Below are positions 1 through 10,004 of a DNA stretch of 64,000 nucleotides, piece by piece. The DNA is from Eledone cirrhosa. Taxonomy: Eukaryota > Mollusca > Cephalopoda > Octopoda > Eledonidae. The position numbers and the translations under genes were made by a program. The notes beneath the pieces were generated by a model that worked only from the letters and a program-made list of their open reading frames with translations, was not told the DNA's origin and ran no database searches. The DNA is taken from positions 35,981,267-36,045,266 of the forward strand of contig OZ024748.1 in assembly GCA_964016885.1 (NCBI GenBank), in the 5' to 3' direction. Every line of letters begins with the position of its first letter. Position 1 is the first letter of the stretch.

Positions 1-124
1 ATATACACGCGCTTATATACACACCGTTATATACACACCCAGTCAGACAACACACCTAACCAAAGCTAGAATACTCACTCACCTCCTGCCCCAAGCCACA
101 ACACACATAAAAAACACTCTCCCC
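1..124. other. A/C-rich flank, no gene
   Basis: Short stretch rich in TATACACAC-like motifs that leads into the pentanucleotide satellite. I see no coding potential, RNA gene or defined repeat here beyond the low-complexity composition. Confidence 0.5.
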
Positions 125-1723
125 AGCTGTAAACCACACCACACCACACTACAGCACACTACACTACACCACAGTACACCACACCACACTACACCACACT
201 ACACTATACCACACTACACTATACTACACTACACCACACCACACTACACTACACCACACGACTCTACACCACACCACACTACACCACACTACACTACACT
301 ACACCACACTACACCACACCACACTACACCACACCACACTACACCACACTACACTACACTACACCAAGCCACACTACACCACACTACACTACACCACACC
401 ATACCACACTACACCACACTACACTACACCACACCGCACTACACCACACTACACTACACTACACCACACCCCACTACACTACACCACACTACACTACACT
501 ACACCAAACCACACTACACCACACTACACCACACTACACTACACCACACTACACTACACCCACCACACTACACCACACTACACCACACTACACTACACCA
601 CACTACACCACACTACACTACAGCACACTACACTACACTACACTACACTACACTACACTACACTACACTACACTACACTACACTACACTACACTACACTA
701 CACCACACTACACTACAATACACTACACTACACCACACTACACCACACACTACACTACACCACACTACACTACACCACACTACACCAAACCACACTACAC
801 TACACTACACCAAACCACACTACACCACACCACACTACACCACACTACACTACACTACACCACACCACACTACACTACACCACACTACACTACACTACAC
901 TACACCAAACCACACTACACCACACTACACTACACCACACCACACTACACCACACACTACACTACACTACACTACACCACACTACACTACACTACACTAC
1001 ACTACACTACACTACACTACACTACACTACACTACACCACACTAAACCACACTACAGCACACACCACACTACACTACACCACACTACACTACACCACACT
1101 ACACCAAACCACACTACACTACACCAAACCACACTACACCACACTACACTACACCACACCACACTACACCACACACTACACTACACTACACTACACCACA
1201 CTACACTACACTACACTACACTACACTACACTACACTACCCTACACTACACTACACTACACCACACTAAACCACACTACAGCACACACCACACTACACTA
1301 CACCACACTACACTACACCACACTACATCAAATCACACTACACTACACATCACACTACACCACACAACACCACACCAGACTACACCACACCACACTACAC
1401 CACACCACACCACACTACATTACACCACACTACACCACACTACACTACACCACACTACACTACACTACACTACACTACACTACACTACACTACACTACAC
1501 TACACTACACTAAACCACACTACACCACACCACACTACAGCACACACCACACTACACTACACCACACTACATCAAATCACACTACACTACACATCACACT
1601 ACACTACACTACATCACACTACACCACACCACACCACACCAGACTACACCACACCACACTACACCACACCACACTACATTACACCACACTACATCACACT
1701 ACACCTCACCACACTACACAACT
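125..1723. repeat. Pentanucleotide satellite (ACTAC/ACCAC)n
   Basis: About 1.6 kb made almost entirely of two 5-bp words, ACTAC and ACCAC, with rare variants (ACCAA, ACATC, ACAGC). The plus strand has almost no G and no runs of T, so it is essentially an A/C strand opposite a G/T strand. There is longer order on top: the landmark ACTAAACCACACTACAGCAC occurs near 1040 and again about 224 bp later, a related form lies near 1507, and the landmark CATCAAATCACAC near 1325 recurs about 244 bp later. Blocks of roughly 225-245 bp were therefore duplicated. No coding function. Confidence 0.95.
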
Positions 1724-1754
1724 TAAATTGCAGACATCTTCAGAAACACCACCG

Positions 1755-1756
1755 TA

Positions 1757-1801
<45 letters not shown>
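1755..1801. repeat. (ACT)n trinucleotide microsatellite
   Basis: About fifteen uninterrupted copies of ACT/TAC lying immediately 5' of the candidate exon. It is one of two (ACT)n tracts that bracket that exon. Confidence 0.95.
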
Positions 1802-1874
1802 GCATTAACAACAAACCCCTCCAGCCGACCCCAATGATCAAACGTAACACGTCTCTGTTCTTACTCCCCCTCAG

Positions 1875-2023
1875 CACCAAACAGATCCCGTTCACCGTAC
1901 CCCCACATGGCACCCCCCAGGTGTCGCGTCGATCGAGCAGATCACTCGGAGAGGAACACACGGCTGGATACGGATCTGAGCCTTCGTCACCAGCGTTGAA
2001 ACGTCCTTCGGTGGAGATACCGG
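1875..2023 (+). CDS. Candidate internal exon of an unidentified gene
   Basis: A 149-bp island of complex sequence between two (ACT)n tracts. It is preceded by a pyrimidine-rich stretch ending in CCCCCTCAG (acceptor AG at 1873-1874) and followed by CGG|GTAAGT (donor GT at 2024-2025), both good matches to splice consensus. The open frame reads through without stops. It encodes a Ser/Arg/Pro-rich, probably disordered segment including SRRSSRSLGEEHTAGYG and SEPSSPALKRPSVEIPG. The exon begins with the third base of a codon and ends after the first base of the next, so its length is not a multiple of three. I do not recognise the protein. The frame also stays open across the flanking repeat, giving a Tyr run, but that extension is repeat translation and not counted. 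It could be chance: one exon with no visible partner exons. Confidence 0.4.
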
Positions 2024-2038
2024 GTAAGTGCAAACTTT

Positions 2039-2053
2039 ACTACTACTGCTCTA

Positions 2054-2107
<54 letters not shown>

Positions 2108-2108
2108 G

Positions 2109-2140
<32 letters not shown>

Positions 2141-2147
2141 GCTGCTG

Positions 2148-2185
<38 letters not shown>

Positions 2186-2195
2186 GCTACTACAA
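2039..2195. repeat. Interrupted (ACT)n trinucleotide microsatellite
   Basis: About 155 bp of TAC repeats with scattered TGC interruptions near 2046, 2107, 2140 and 2186. It begins 15 bp after the candidate splice donor. Tyr-rich and Val-rich reading frames across it on the two strands are translations of the repeat, not genes. Confidence 0.95.
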
Positions 2196-2630
2196 ATCTT
2201 CCATCTATCATACATTACAGTTTTAAGAAATATCTGAAACGTCCAGGAGAAATTTGATAATACATTTCTAGTCGTATGTCACACTGTCACCCAGTCTAAT
2301 ACCCCCACCTGTCTCGTGGGTGCTAGACTTAATCTGTCACCCAGTCTAATACCCCCACCTGTCTCGTGGGTGGTAGACTTAATCTGTCACCCAGTCTAAT
2401 ACCCCCACCTGTCTCGTGGGTGGTAGACTTAATCTGTTACCCAGTCTAATACCCCCACCTGTCTCGTGGGTGGTAGATTTAATCTGTTACCCAGTCTAAT
2501 ACCCCCACCTGTCTCGTGGGTGGTAGATTTAATCTGTTACCCAGTCTAATACCCCCACCTGTCTCGTGGGTGCTAGACTTAATCTGTTACCCAGTCTAAT
2601 ACCCCCACCTGTCTCGTGGGTGGTAGACTT

Positions 2631-3680
2631 AATCTGTCACCCAGTCTAATACCCCCACCTGTCTCGTGGGTGGTAGACTTAATCTGTCACCCAGTCTAAT
2701 ACCCCCACCTGTCTCGTGGGTGGTAGACTTAATCTGTCACCCAGTCTAATACCCCCACCTGTCTCGTGGGTGGTAGACTTAATCTGTCACCCAGTCTAAT
2801 ACCCCCACCTGTCTCGTGGGTGCTAGACTTAATCTGTCACCCAGTCTAATACCCCCACCTGTCTCGTGGGTGGTAGACTTAATCTGTCACCCAGTCTAAT
2901 ACCCCCACCTGTCTCGTGGGTGGTAGATTTAATCTGTCACGCAGTCTAATACACCGACCTGTCTCGTGGGTGGTAGATTTAATCTGTCACCCAGTCTAAT
3001 ACACCGACCTGTCTCGTGGGTGCTAGACTTAATCTGTTACCCAGTCTAATACCGCCACCTGTCTCGAGTGTGGTAGATTTAATCTGTCACCCAGTCTAAT
3101 ACACCGACCTGTCTCGTGGGTGCTAGACTTAATCTGTCACCCAGTCTAATACCGCCACCTGTCTCGAGTGTGGTAGATTTAATCTGTCACCCAGTCTAAT
3201 ACACCGACCTGTCTCGTGGGTGCTAGACTTAATCTGTTACCCAGTCTAATACCCCCACCTGTCTCGAGTGTGGTAGATTTAATCTGTCACCCAGTCTAAT
3301 ACACCGACCTGTCTCGTGGGTGCTAGACTTAATCTGTTACCCAGTGTAATACTCCCACCTGTCTCGTGGGTGGTAGATTTAATCTGTCACCCAGTCTAAT
3401 ACACCGACCTGTCTCGTGGGTGCTAGACTTAATCTGTTACCCAGTCTAATACACCGACCTGTCTCGTGGGTGCTAGACTTAATCTGTTACCCAGTCTAAT
3501 ACCCCCACCTGTCTCGTGGGTGGTAGATTTAATCTGTCACCCAGTCTAATACATCGACCTGTCTCGTGGGTGCTAGACTTAATCTGTTACCCAGTCTAAT
3601 ACTCCCACCTGTCTCGAGTGTGGTAGATTTAATCTGTCACCTAGTCTAATACACCGACCTGTCTCGTGGGTGCTAGACTT
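2631..3680. repeat. Minisatellite higher-order repeat, copy A (21 units)
   Basis: This 1,050-bp block recurs immediately downstream. Diagnostic rare variants repeat at exactly +1,050: GCAGTCTAAT at 2941 and 3991, ACATCGACCT at 3551 and 4601, CTAGTCTAAT at 3641 and 4691. Exact ends are uncertain by about one unit because the edges fall inside near-identical monomers. Confidence 0.85.
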
Positions 3681-4730
3681 AATCTGTCACCCAGTCTAAT
3701 ACCCCCACCTGTCTCGTGGGTGGTAGACTTAATCTGTCACCCAGTCTAATACCCCCACCTGTCTCGTGGGTGGTAGACTTAATCTGTCACCCAGTCTAAT
3801 ACCCCCACCTGTCTCGTGGGTGGTAGACTTAATCTGTCACCCAGTCTAATACCCCCACCTGTCTCGTGGGTGCTAGACTTAATCTGTCACCCAGTCTAAT
3901 ACCCCCACCTGTCTCGTGGGTGGTAGACTTAATCTGTCACCCAGTCTAATACCCCCACCTGTCTCGTGGGTGGTAGATTTAATCTGTCACGCAGTCTAAT
4001 ACACCGACCTGTCTCGTGGGTGGTAGATTTAATCTGTCACCCAGTCTAATACACCGACCTGTCTCGTGGGTGCTAGACTTAATCTGTTACCCAGTCTAAT
4101 ACCGCCACCTGTCTCGAGTGTGGTAGATTTAATCTGTCACCCAGTCTAATACACCGACCTGTCTCGTGGGTGCTAGACTTAATCTGTCACCCAGTCTAAT
4201 ACCGCCACCTGTCTCGAGTGTGGTAGATTTAATCTGTCACCCAGTCTAATACACCGACCTGTCTCGTGGGTGCTAGACTTAATCTGTTACCCAGTCTAAT
4301 ACCCCCACCTGTCTCGAGTGTGGTAGATTTAATCTGTCACCCAGTCTAATACACCGACCTGTCTCGTGGGTGCTAGACTTAATCTGTTACCCAGTGTAAT
4401 ACTCCCACCTGTCTCGTGGGTGGTAGATTTAATCTGTCACCCAGTCTAATACACCGACCTGTCTCGTGGGTGCTAGACTTAATCTGTTACCCAGTCTAAT
4501 ACACCGACCTGTCTCGTGGGTGCTAGACTTAATCTGTTACCCAGTCTAATACCCCCACCTGTCTCGTGGGTGGTAGATTTAATCTGTCACCCAGTCTAAT
4601 ACATCGACCTGTCTCGTGGGTGCTAGACTTAATCTGTTACCCAGTCTAATACTCCCACCTGTCTCGAGTGTGGTAGATTTAATCTGTCACCTAGTCTAAT
4701 ACACCGACCTGTCTCGTGGGTGCTAGACTT
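3681..4730. repeat. Minisatellite higher-order repeat, copy B (21 units)
   Basis: Second tandem copy of the 1,050-bp block beginning near 2631. The match stops near 4738, where GTTAC replaces GTCAC and the following unit carries a different variant (AGCCCC). This is direct evidence of a recent in-register duplication of 21 monomers. Confidence 0.85.
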
Positions 4731-6540
4731 AATCTGTTACCCAGTCTAATAGCCCCACCTGTCTCGTGGGTGGTAGATTTAATCTGTCACCCAGTCTAAT
4801 ACACCGACCTGTCTTGTGGGTGCTAGACTTAATCTGTCACCCAGTCTAATACACCGACCTGTCTCGTGGGTGGTAGACTTAATCTGTCACCTAGTCTAAT
4901 ACACCGACCTGTCTCGTGGGTGCTAGACTTAATCTGTTACCCAGTCTAATACCCCCACCTGTCTCGTGGGTGGTAGATTTAATCTGTCACCTAGTCTAAT
5001 ACACCGACCTGTCTCGTGGGTGCTAGACTTAATCTGTTACCCAGTCTAATACCCCCACCTGTATCGTGGGTGGTAGATTTAATCTGTCACCCAGTCTAAT
5101 ACACCGACCTGTCTCGTGGGTGGTAGACTTAATCTGTCACCCAGTCTAATACACCGACCTGTCTCGTAGGTGGTAGACTTAATCTGTTACCCAGTCTAAT
5201 ACTCCCACCTGTCTCGAGTGTGGTAGATTTAATCTGTCACCTAGTCTAATACACCGACCTGTCTCGTGGGTGCTAGACTTAATCTGTTACCCAGTCTAAT
5301 ACCCCCACCTGTCTCGAGTGTGGTAGACTTAATCTGTTACCCAGTCTAATACCCCCACCTGTCTCGTGGGTGGTAGACTTAATCTGTCACCCAGTCTAAT
5401 ACCCCCACCTGTCTCGTGGGTGGTAGACTTAATCTGTTACCCAGTCTAATACCCCCACCTGTCTCGAGTGTGGTAGATTTAATCTGTTACCCAGTCTATT
5501 ACCCCCACCTGTCTCGAGTGTGGTAGATTTAATCTGTTACCTAGTCTAATACCCCCACCTGTCTCGTGGGTGGTAGACTTAATCTGTCACCCAGTCTAAT
5601 ACTCCCACCTGTCTCGTGGGTGCTAGACTTAATCTGTTACCCAGTCTAATACCCCCACCTGTCTCGTGGGTGGTAGACTTAATCTGTTACCCAGTCTAAT
5701 ACCCCCACCTGTCTCGTGGGTGGTAGACTTAATATGTCACCCAGTCTAATACCCCCACCTGTCTCCTGGGTGGTAGACTTAATCTGTCACCCAGTCTAAT
5801 ACCCCCACCTGTCTCGTGGGTGGTAGACTTAATCTGTTACCCAGTCTAATACCCCCACCTGTCTCGAGTGTGGTAGATTTAATCTGTTACCCAGTCTAAT
5901 ACCCCCACCTGTCTCGTGGGTGCTAGACTTAATCTGTCACCCAGTCTAATACTCCCACCTGTCTCGTGGGTGGTAGACTTAATATGTCACCCAGTCTAAT
6001 ACCCCCACCTGTCTCGTGGGTGGTAGACTTAATCTGTCACCCAGTCTAATACCCCGACCTGTCTCGTGGGTGGTAGACTTAATATGTCACCCAGTCTAAT
6101 ACCCCCACCTGTCTCGTGGGTGGTAGACTTAATCTGTTACCCAGTCTAATACCCCCACCTGTCTCGTGGGTGGTAGACTTAATCTGTTACCCAGTCTAAT
6201 ACCCCCACCTGTCTCGTGGGTGGTAGACTTAATATGTCACCCAGTCTAATACCCCCACCTGTCTCGTGGGTGGTAGACTTAATCTGTCACCCAGTCTAAT
6301 ACTCCCACCTGTCTCGTGGGTGCTAGACTTAATCTGTTACCCAGTCTAATACCCCCACCTGTCTCGAGTGTGGTAGATTTAATCTGTTACCCAGTCTAAT
6401 ACTCCCACCTGTCTCGAGGGTGGTAGATTTAATCTGTTACCCAGTCTAATACCCCCACCTGTCTCGTGGGTGCTAGACTTAATCTGTCACCCAGTCTAAT
6501 ACTCCCACCTGTCTCGAGGGTGGTAGACTTAATCTGTTAC

Positions 6541-6890
6541 CCATACCATCACCGCCTGGCTTTTGGGTACTTTAGGTAGATTCCAATTTGTTGCAACCAT
6601 CAAGTCGAGTCCTTCACTTACTAAACAGTAAAATAACAACAACACCCAAACCATTTAGAAAACCACGTGCTCGGCCTTTCACGTGACCGGTGTCTACAAA
6701 CCCACGTGACCCGTCGCTTAAAATGCTTAAAATCTCACGTAGACAATATCTTACTTTCCTCTTAAAGGTAGAAATCAATAATTCATACTTAGTTTATGGT
6801 AGAAAGTGTTCTGTTCCTTTCGTCTCTCCTCTCCTGTATAGCCACCATTGATGAAGTAAGGTCCTCTCTGTGTGTCCCTGTCTATTTGTT
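6541..6890. other. Non-repetitive spacer after the minisatellite
   Basis: Complex sequence with no convincing gene. It contains the CACGTG cluster listed separately and runs into a CT-rich stretch. Open frames here are short and dominated by the adjacent CT microsatellite. Confidence 0.5.
6664..6708. promoter_or_regulatory. Cluster of three CACGTG E-box palindromes
   Basis: Three perfect CACGTG hexamers lie at 6664-6669, 6680-6685 and 6703-6708. The last two sit in TCACGTGACC and CCACGTGACC contexts. CACGTG is the core site of bHLH-zip factors (Myc/Max, USF, MITF/TFEB families). Three in 45 bp of otherwise ordinary sequence is unlikely by chance. No gene start is visible next to it, so a regulatory role is inference only. 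Confidence 0.35.
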
Positions 6891-6903
6891 CGCTCTCTCT
6901 CTG

Positions 6904-6960
<57 letters not shown>
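6891..6960. repeat. (CT)n dinucleotide microsatellite
   Basis: CT repeats with two interruptions (GGATTT near 6903 and TTT near 6947). The main run is about 52 bp from 6909. It produces Ser/Leu-rich frames on the plus strand and Arg/Glu-rich frames on the minus strand, which are not genes. Confidence 0.95.
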
Positions 6961-6961
<1 letters not shown>

Positions 6962-7925
6962 CTTATATCCTTCCTGCCTTTCATTTACTTCTCCTATTTC
7001 TATTTTATCTTCTGTCCTTCCCCCTAACATTAGAAGCAGCCATCATGTTGCTCCTAATTCACACTACTTCCATATCAGTTCAGGTTACTCACTCTTCAGT
7101 GTTATTATTATTGTTGTTGTTGTTGTTACAGCTTACATGGATGTAGGTGTAGCTGGCTCCTACAAAGTTGGACTCGATAGGAGATTTCTCTCGAGTTTTA
7201 AACACTAGACCAGGTACATGAGTGTTATTGGTGACACATAATCCACTACAACATGTTTAATCAGGGGTCAGAAACTGAAGGTGTTAAAAGGGCCATTACG
7301 TGATGAGGGAGAGAGGCAAAGGGGCCCAAAGGTGAGATGACATAATTTCCACCAGTTATAATGTTAGTAGTAAAAAACTCTCAGGAGAACTGGACAGCAG
7401 AAGGTCTTCAGAGAAGAGCCTCTCCTCAAGCGAGTGTCTCGGTCCTTACACTCCAAGAGGGGGGCACATCCTGGTTATAACTAATCTATAATACAGCTGA
7501 TAGGCTGCTATTTATTCTATGTTTTCATCAAAATCAATACATATGAGTCAGATATGTAAATTAATACAAAAAGTAGGGAGACAAATTTACCGTTTCAAAT
7601 TTTCCTTAATTCTTATTTTACTTTCGTTTCACCTTGTCCCTTTATGTACTTTGTGTACTCTAATATTATTTAGACATATCAGACATTGTACTTTAATTTT
7701 TACCTTTCTCACAAAATACAAATATTCCAACTCTTCTTAAAAACTTCGGTTCTTCTCAGCAATTCTTCTTTTCTGTTTTGTTTTGTTTATTTCAAGTAAA
7801 AGGTTGACAGGAAAAAAACAAAAGAAAGTTCTATTTATTTAACAATTTGCTCTCATATATATTTTCTATGATTTTCTTTTGTGTGTGTTGTCTGTCATCC
7901 CAGGGACACCTTCCCCACGTCAATA
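6961..7925. other. Non-repetitive stretch, no gene recognised
   Basis: AT-rich complex sequence. It includes a small TTA/TTG trinucleotide tract at about 7104-7128, followed by an AG that could serve as a splice acceptor, but no open exon with a donor follows. A frame of about 35 codons around 7370-7490 (including RVSRSLHSKRGAHPGYN) ends at a TAA and is unrecognised. I do not call a gene. Confidence 0.5.
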
Positions 7926-7949
7926 TCTGTGTATATATAAAATTAAGTA

Positions 7950-7952
<3 letters not shown>

Positions 7953-7990
<38 letters not shown>
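7953..7990. repeat. (GT)19 dinucleotide microsatellite
   Basis: Thirty-eight bases of uninterrupted GT located near the 5' end of the Helitron. Microsatellites close to the 5' end are a common feature of non-autonomous Helitrons. Confidence 0.97.
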
Positions 7991-7991
<1 letters not shown>

Positions 7992-8175
7992 TGTGTATTA
8001 CCTATAGGAGCCTACATCTTACGACCGATTTTCATGAAACTTTACAGGCTCATAGATTAGTCATCGGGGAGTGTTTTCTATATATCAGCGTATCGTTTTT
8101 TTTTTATTCCGGGGTCATCCTGCAGATAAAAATCGATAGGGGCTCACCTTTTTTTAGGTATCGAGAAATAACAAT

Positions 8176-8790
8176 TTTGGCTCTAGCTCCCACATTTTGC
8201 CACCGGTTTCGTTCAAATTTTAAAGCAAAATAGAATTTATCATTGCACATCCTGTAATGGCTTTATATTTTGTATTTGTTGTTCGGGGACGGCGTGGCAG
8301 CCGTTTAAATATTCAAAAATACCACTTTTAGATTCAAATTTCCACTTTTTCGGCTCTAGTTCCCACATTAATCAACCTACTTGGTTCAAATTTTACACTA
8401 CGCTAGATCTGATTATTTCACGTCTTAAAGTGGCTTTACATTTTAGATTTTTTGTTCAGGAACGGCGTGGCAGCCGCTTAAATATTCGAAAATACCACCT
8501 TTTCGCCTCAAATTTCCGCCTTTTCGGCTCTAGCTCCCACATTTTTCAACCGATTTCGTTCAAATTCGAAACTTCGGCTCCACCTCACACATAAATCAAT
8601 TTATTTAATTCAACTTTTATACTATGATAGAACCCATCATTGCACATCTTATAGTAGCTTTACACTTTGCATTTTTTGTTCAGGGACGGCGTGGCAGCCG
8701 TTTAACTCTTCAAAATACGATTTTTCCACCTCCCACATATTCCATACGATTTCACTCAACATTTCGCCATTTGCTACACCTTACGACCGA
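8176..8790 (+). repeat. Degenerate internal repeats of the Helitron
   Basis: The phrase GACGGCGTGGCAGCCG occurs at about 8288, 8461 (one mismatch) and 8685, each preceded by TTGTTC and followed by TTTAA or CTTAA. A second phrase, CGGCTCTAG.TCCCACAT, recurs in between near 8178, 8350 and 8526. Spacing is about 170-225 bp, so these are three diverged copies of one module. A further internal match, CTTACGACCGATTTTCA, occurs near 8018 and 8770. Confidence 0.75.
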
Positions 8791-8871
8791 TTTTCAAGAA
8801 ACTCGCAGTCGCTAAGATATCAAAGCAGATATTATTTTACCTACTCAGGCAACACTGGGTACTGCTGCTAG

Positions 8872-9752
8872 TGAGTTGATAAATCTACACCTTCTCACGT
8901 TATGAAACAAACACATTTCTCAAGTTCTGTTGTGTGAGTTAGTTTTCTATAATCTCAGTCACTCCCTCCACCACATTAGGTAAAAAAAAGCCGATGTGGA
9001 GTTCACAAATGTTCTTATTAAGAATGTTTTTCTTTTTGATGTATATATATATTTGGATACATATTTCGACTTTTCAACTTTTGATCTTGAAATGAAAACG
9101 ACTGAAATATTAAAATATATTTTACACCTTCCCCGGGGAAAAATATGGCCTGACCATAGCTAATCTTAAAATTGCTTATTGACATGCATTATGTTGGCAG
9201 GTCAAACTAAATACTGCTAATAATGTACTAAATAGTTTGCGGATCGCGTGTTTAAGTCCCCCGTCTTACATGGACATATCACTAGCGGCTAATATTTAAA
9301 AAACATGTAAGATTAGAACTAATTGTAACCATACAGCGAAGAAAAGACACCAGTAGCTGAATTACTAACTAAAACAAAGTTGGACATGTTTCCGCCCTCT
9401 TTGACTTCATCAATGAACTATATATTTCACTCTACTTGCTGAAATAGTAATAGGAAAACCATTGAGAAGTTATACAATATTATATAGATGAGGGCGTGGG
9501 GAAAATGAAATGCGCATTATTACTTCAAAAAACATATCTGTGCGGTTAATTTACTTAGAGACACCACCCACATGGAGATTAGTGACATGTCTAATGTACT
9601 GATTATTAAGTTAAGAATTAAGATTATATTCTGGCATGACTGCTTGCTGGACCGGGAGAAAGACTAGGGTGAACATATATCTTAAAATGGCGGGATGTGC
9701 TATGTCGGTCAATGATGTTAGCCTACAACATAATAGATGTATCTAGTTATCG
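8872..9752. other. AT-rich single-copy stretch, no gene
   Basis: I see no open exon with splice signals, no tRNA and no recognised repeat. The only small structure is a perfect 12-bp palindrome TTCCCCGGGGAA at 9129-9140. Confidence 0.5.
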
Positions 9753-9870
9753 ATGATATGGTTAAGTCTGTATCATATAATACTGAGGATGGTTGCAATG
9801 CCTGCAGATGTTACCCAACAGTGAAAACTGAATGTAATGTGAAACGGTGCAGTATTGAGTTTTATTATCA
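9753..9870 (+). repeat. Direct repeat, copy 1
   Basis: About 115 bp that recurs at 10213-10333 in the same orientation with roughly 80% similarity by eye. Shared landmarks are TATAATACTGAGGAT, TTACCCAACAGTGAAAA and TGAATGTAATGTGAA. The copies are about 460 bp apart, of which about 197 bp is a later SINE insertion with its duplicated target. They may be terminal or internal repeats of an unrecognised element. Confidence 0.7.
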
Positions 9871-9992
9871 ACTCTAGATAGAATGGTGGCAGAGGCGTGA
9901 TAACTGTGGATCGTATAAGGAGTGAAAGGAGAACGATGGCGGAATATTTGATATACAGAGACGAAGAATTGTTGCAATATGCAGCAGAAGAT

Positions 9993-10004
9993 ATAGGTAT
10001 AAAT
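9993..10004 (+). repeat. Target-site duplication, left (SINE)
   Basis: ATAGGTATAAAT, identical over 12 of 12 bases to the copy at 10190-10201. It directly abuts the 3' tail of the minus-strand SINE. Confidence 0.85.

Larger units (their letters stand above)
2281..6540. repeat. 50-bp hairpin minisatellite, 85 phase-locked copies
   Basis: A tandem array whose unit is exactly 50 bp. Taking unit position 1 as the A of AATCTGTCAC, the phase is unchanged from 2281 to 6531 (4,250 bp, 85 units) with no net insertion or deletion; an 86th unit breaks off after about 12 bp. Each standard unit is an imperfect palindrome: AGTCTA (13-18) can pair with TAGACT (44-49), CC (22-23) with GG (42-43), and CCCAC (24-28) with GTGGG (36-40) around the loop CTGTCTC. 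Units vary at a few fixed sites: CCCCCACC or CACCGACC, GGTAG or GCTAG, GTGGG or GAGTG, GTCAC or GTTAC, GACTT or GATTT. No coding potential. Confidence 0.97.
7926..8871 (+). mobile_element. Non-autonomous Helitron (946 bp)
   Basis: The 5' end is TCTGTGTATATATAAAA, a Helitron-type start (TC followed by an AT-rich run), preceded by A. The 3' end is CTAG at 8868-8871 followed by T. About 10 nt before it lies a hairpin in which ACTCAG pairs with CTGGGT around GCAACA, ending in TACTGCTGCTAG. These are the hallmarks of rolling-circle Helitrons: 5' TC, 3' CTRR with subterminal hairpin, no target duplication, insertion between A and T. The interior has a (GT)19 tract and degenerate internal repeats but no Rep or helicase coding sequence, so it cannot move by itself. 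Reading frames inside (for example 7847-8233 and 8624-8815) carry no recognisable domain. Confidence 0.75.

Noticed and set aside
1..1723. CACTA-type DNA transposon ends (because CACTA recurs)
   Set aside because: CACTA here is just a phase of the (ACTAC)n repeat. There are no inverted termini, 3-bp target duplications or transposase.
1834..2226. A 130-codon frame ending in a long Tyr run as a complete small protein
   Set aside because: The Tyr run is translation of (TAC)n. A GTAAGT donor stands before it, so only the middle part is retained, as a candidate exon.
6775..7208. Frames of about 70-116 codons on both strands
   Set aside because: They are dominated by the CT microsatellite (Ser/Leu on plus, Arg/Glu on minus) and have no conserved domain or splice context.
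7519..8233. Small frames at 7519-7740 and 7847-8233 as genes
   Set aside because: They have AT-rich, hydrophobic low-complexity translations; the second runs through the Helitron 5' end and the GT microsatellite. There are no recognisable motifs.
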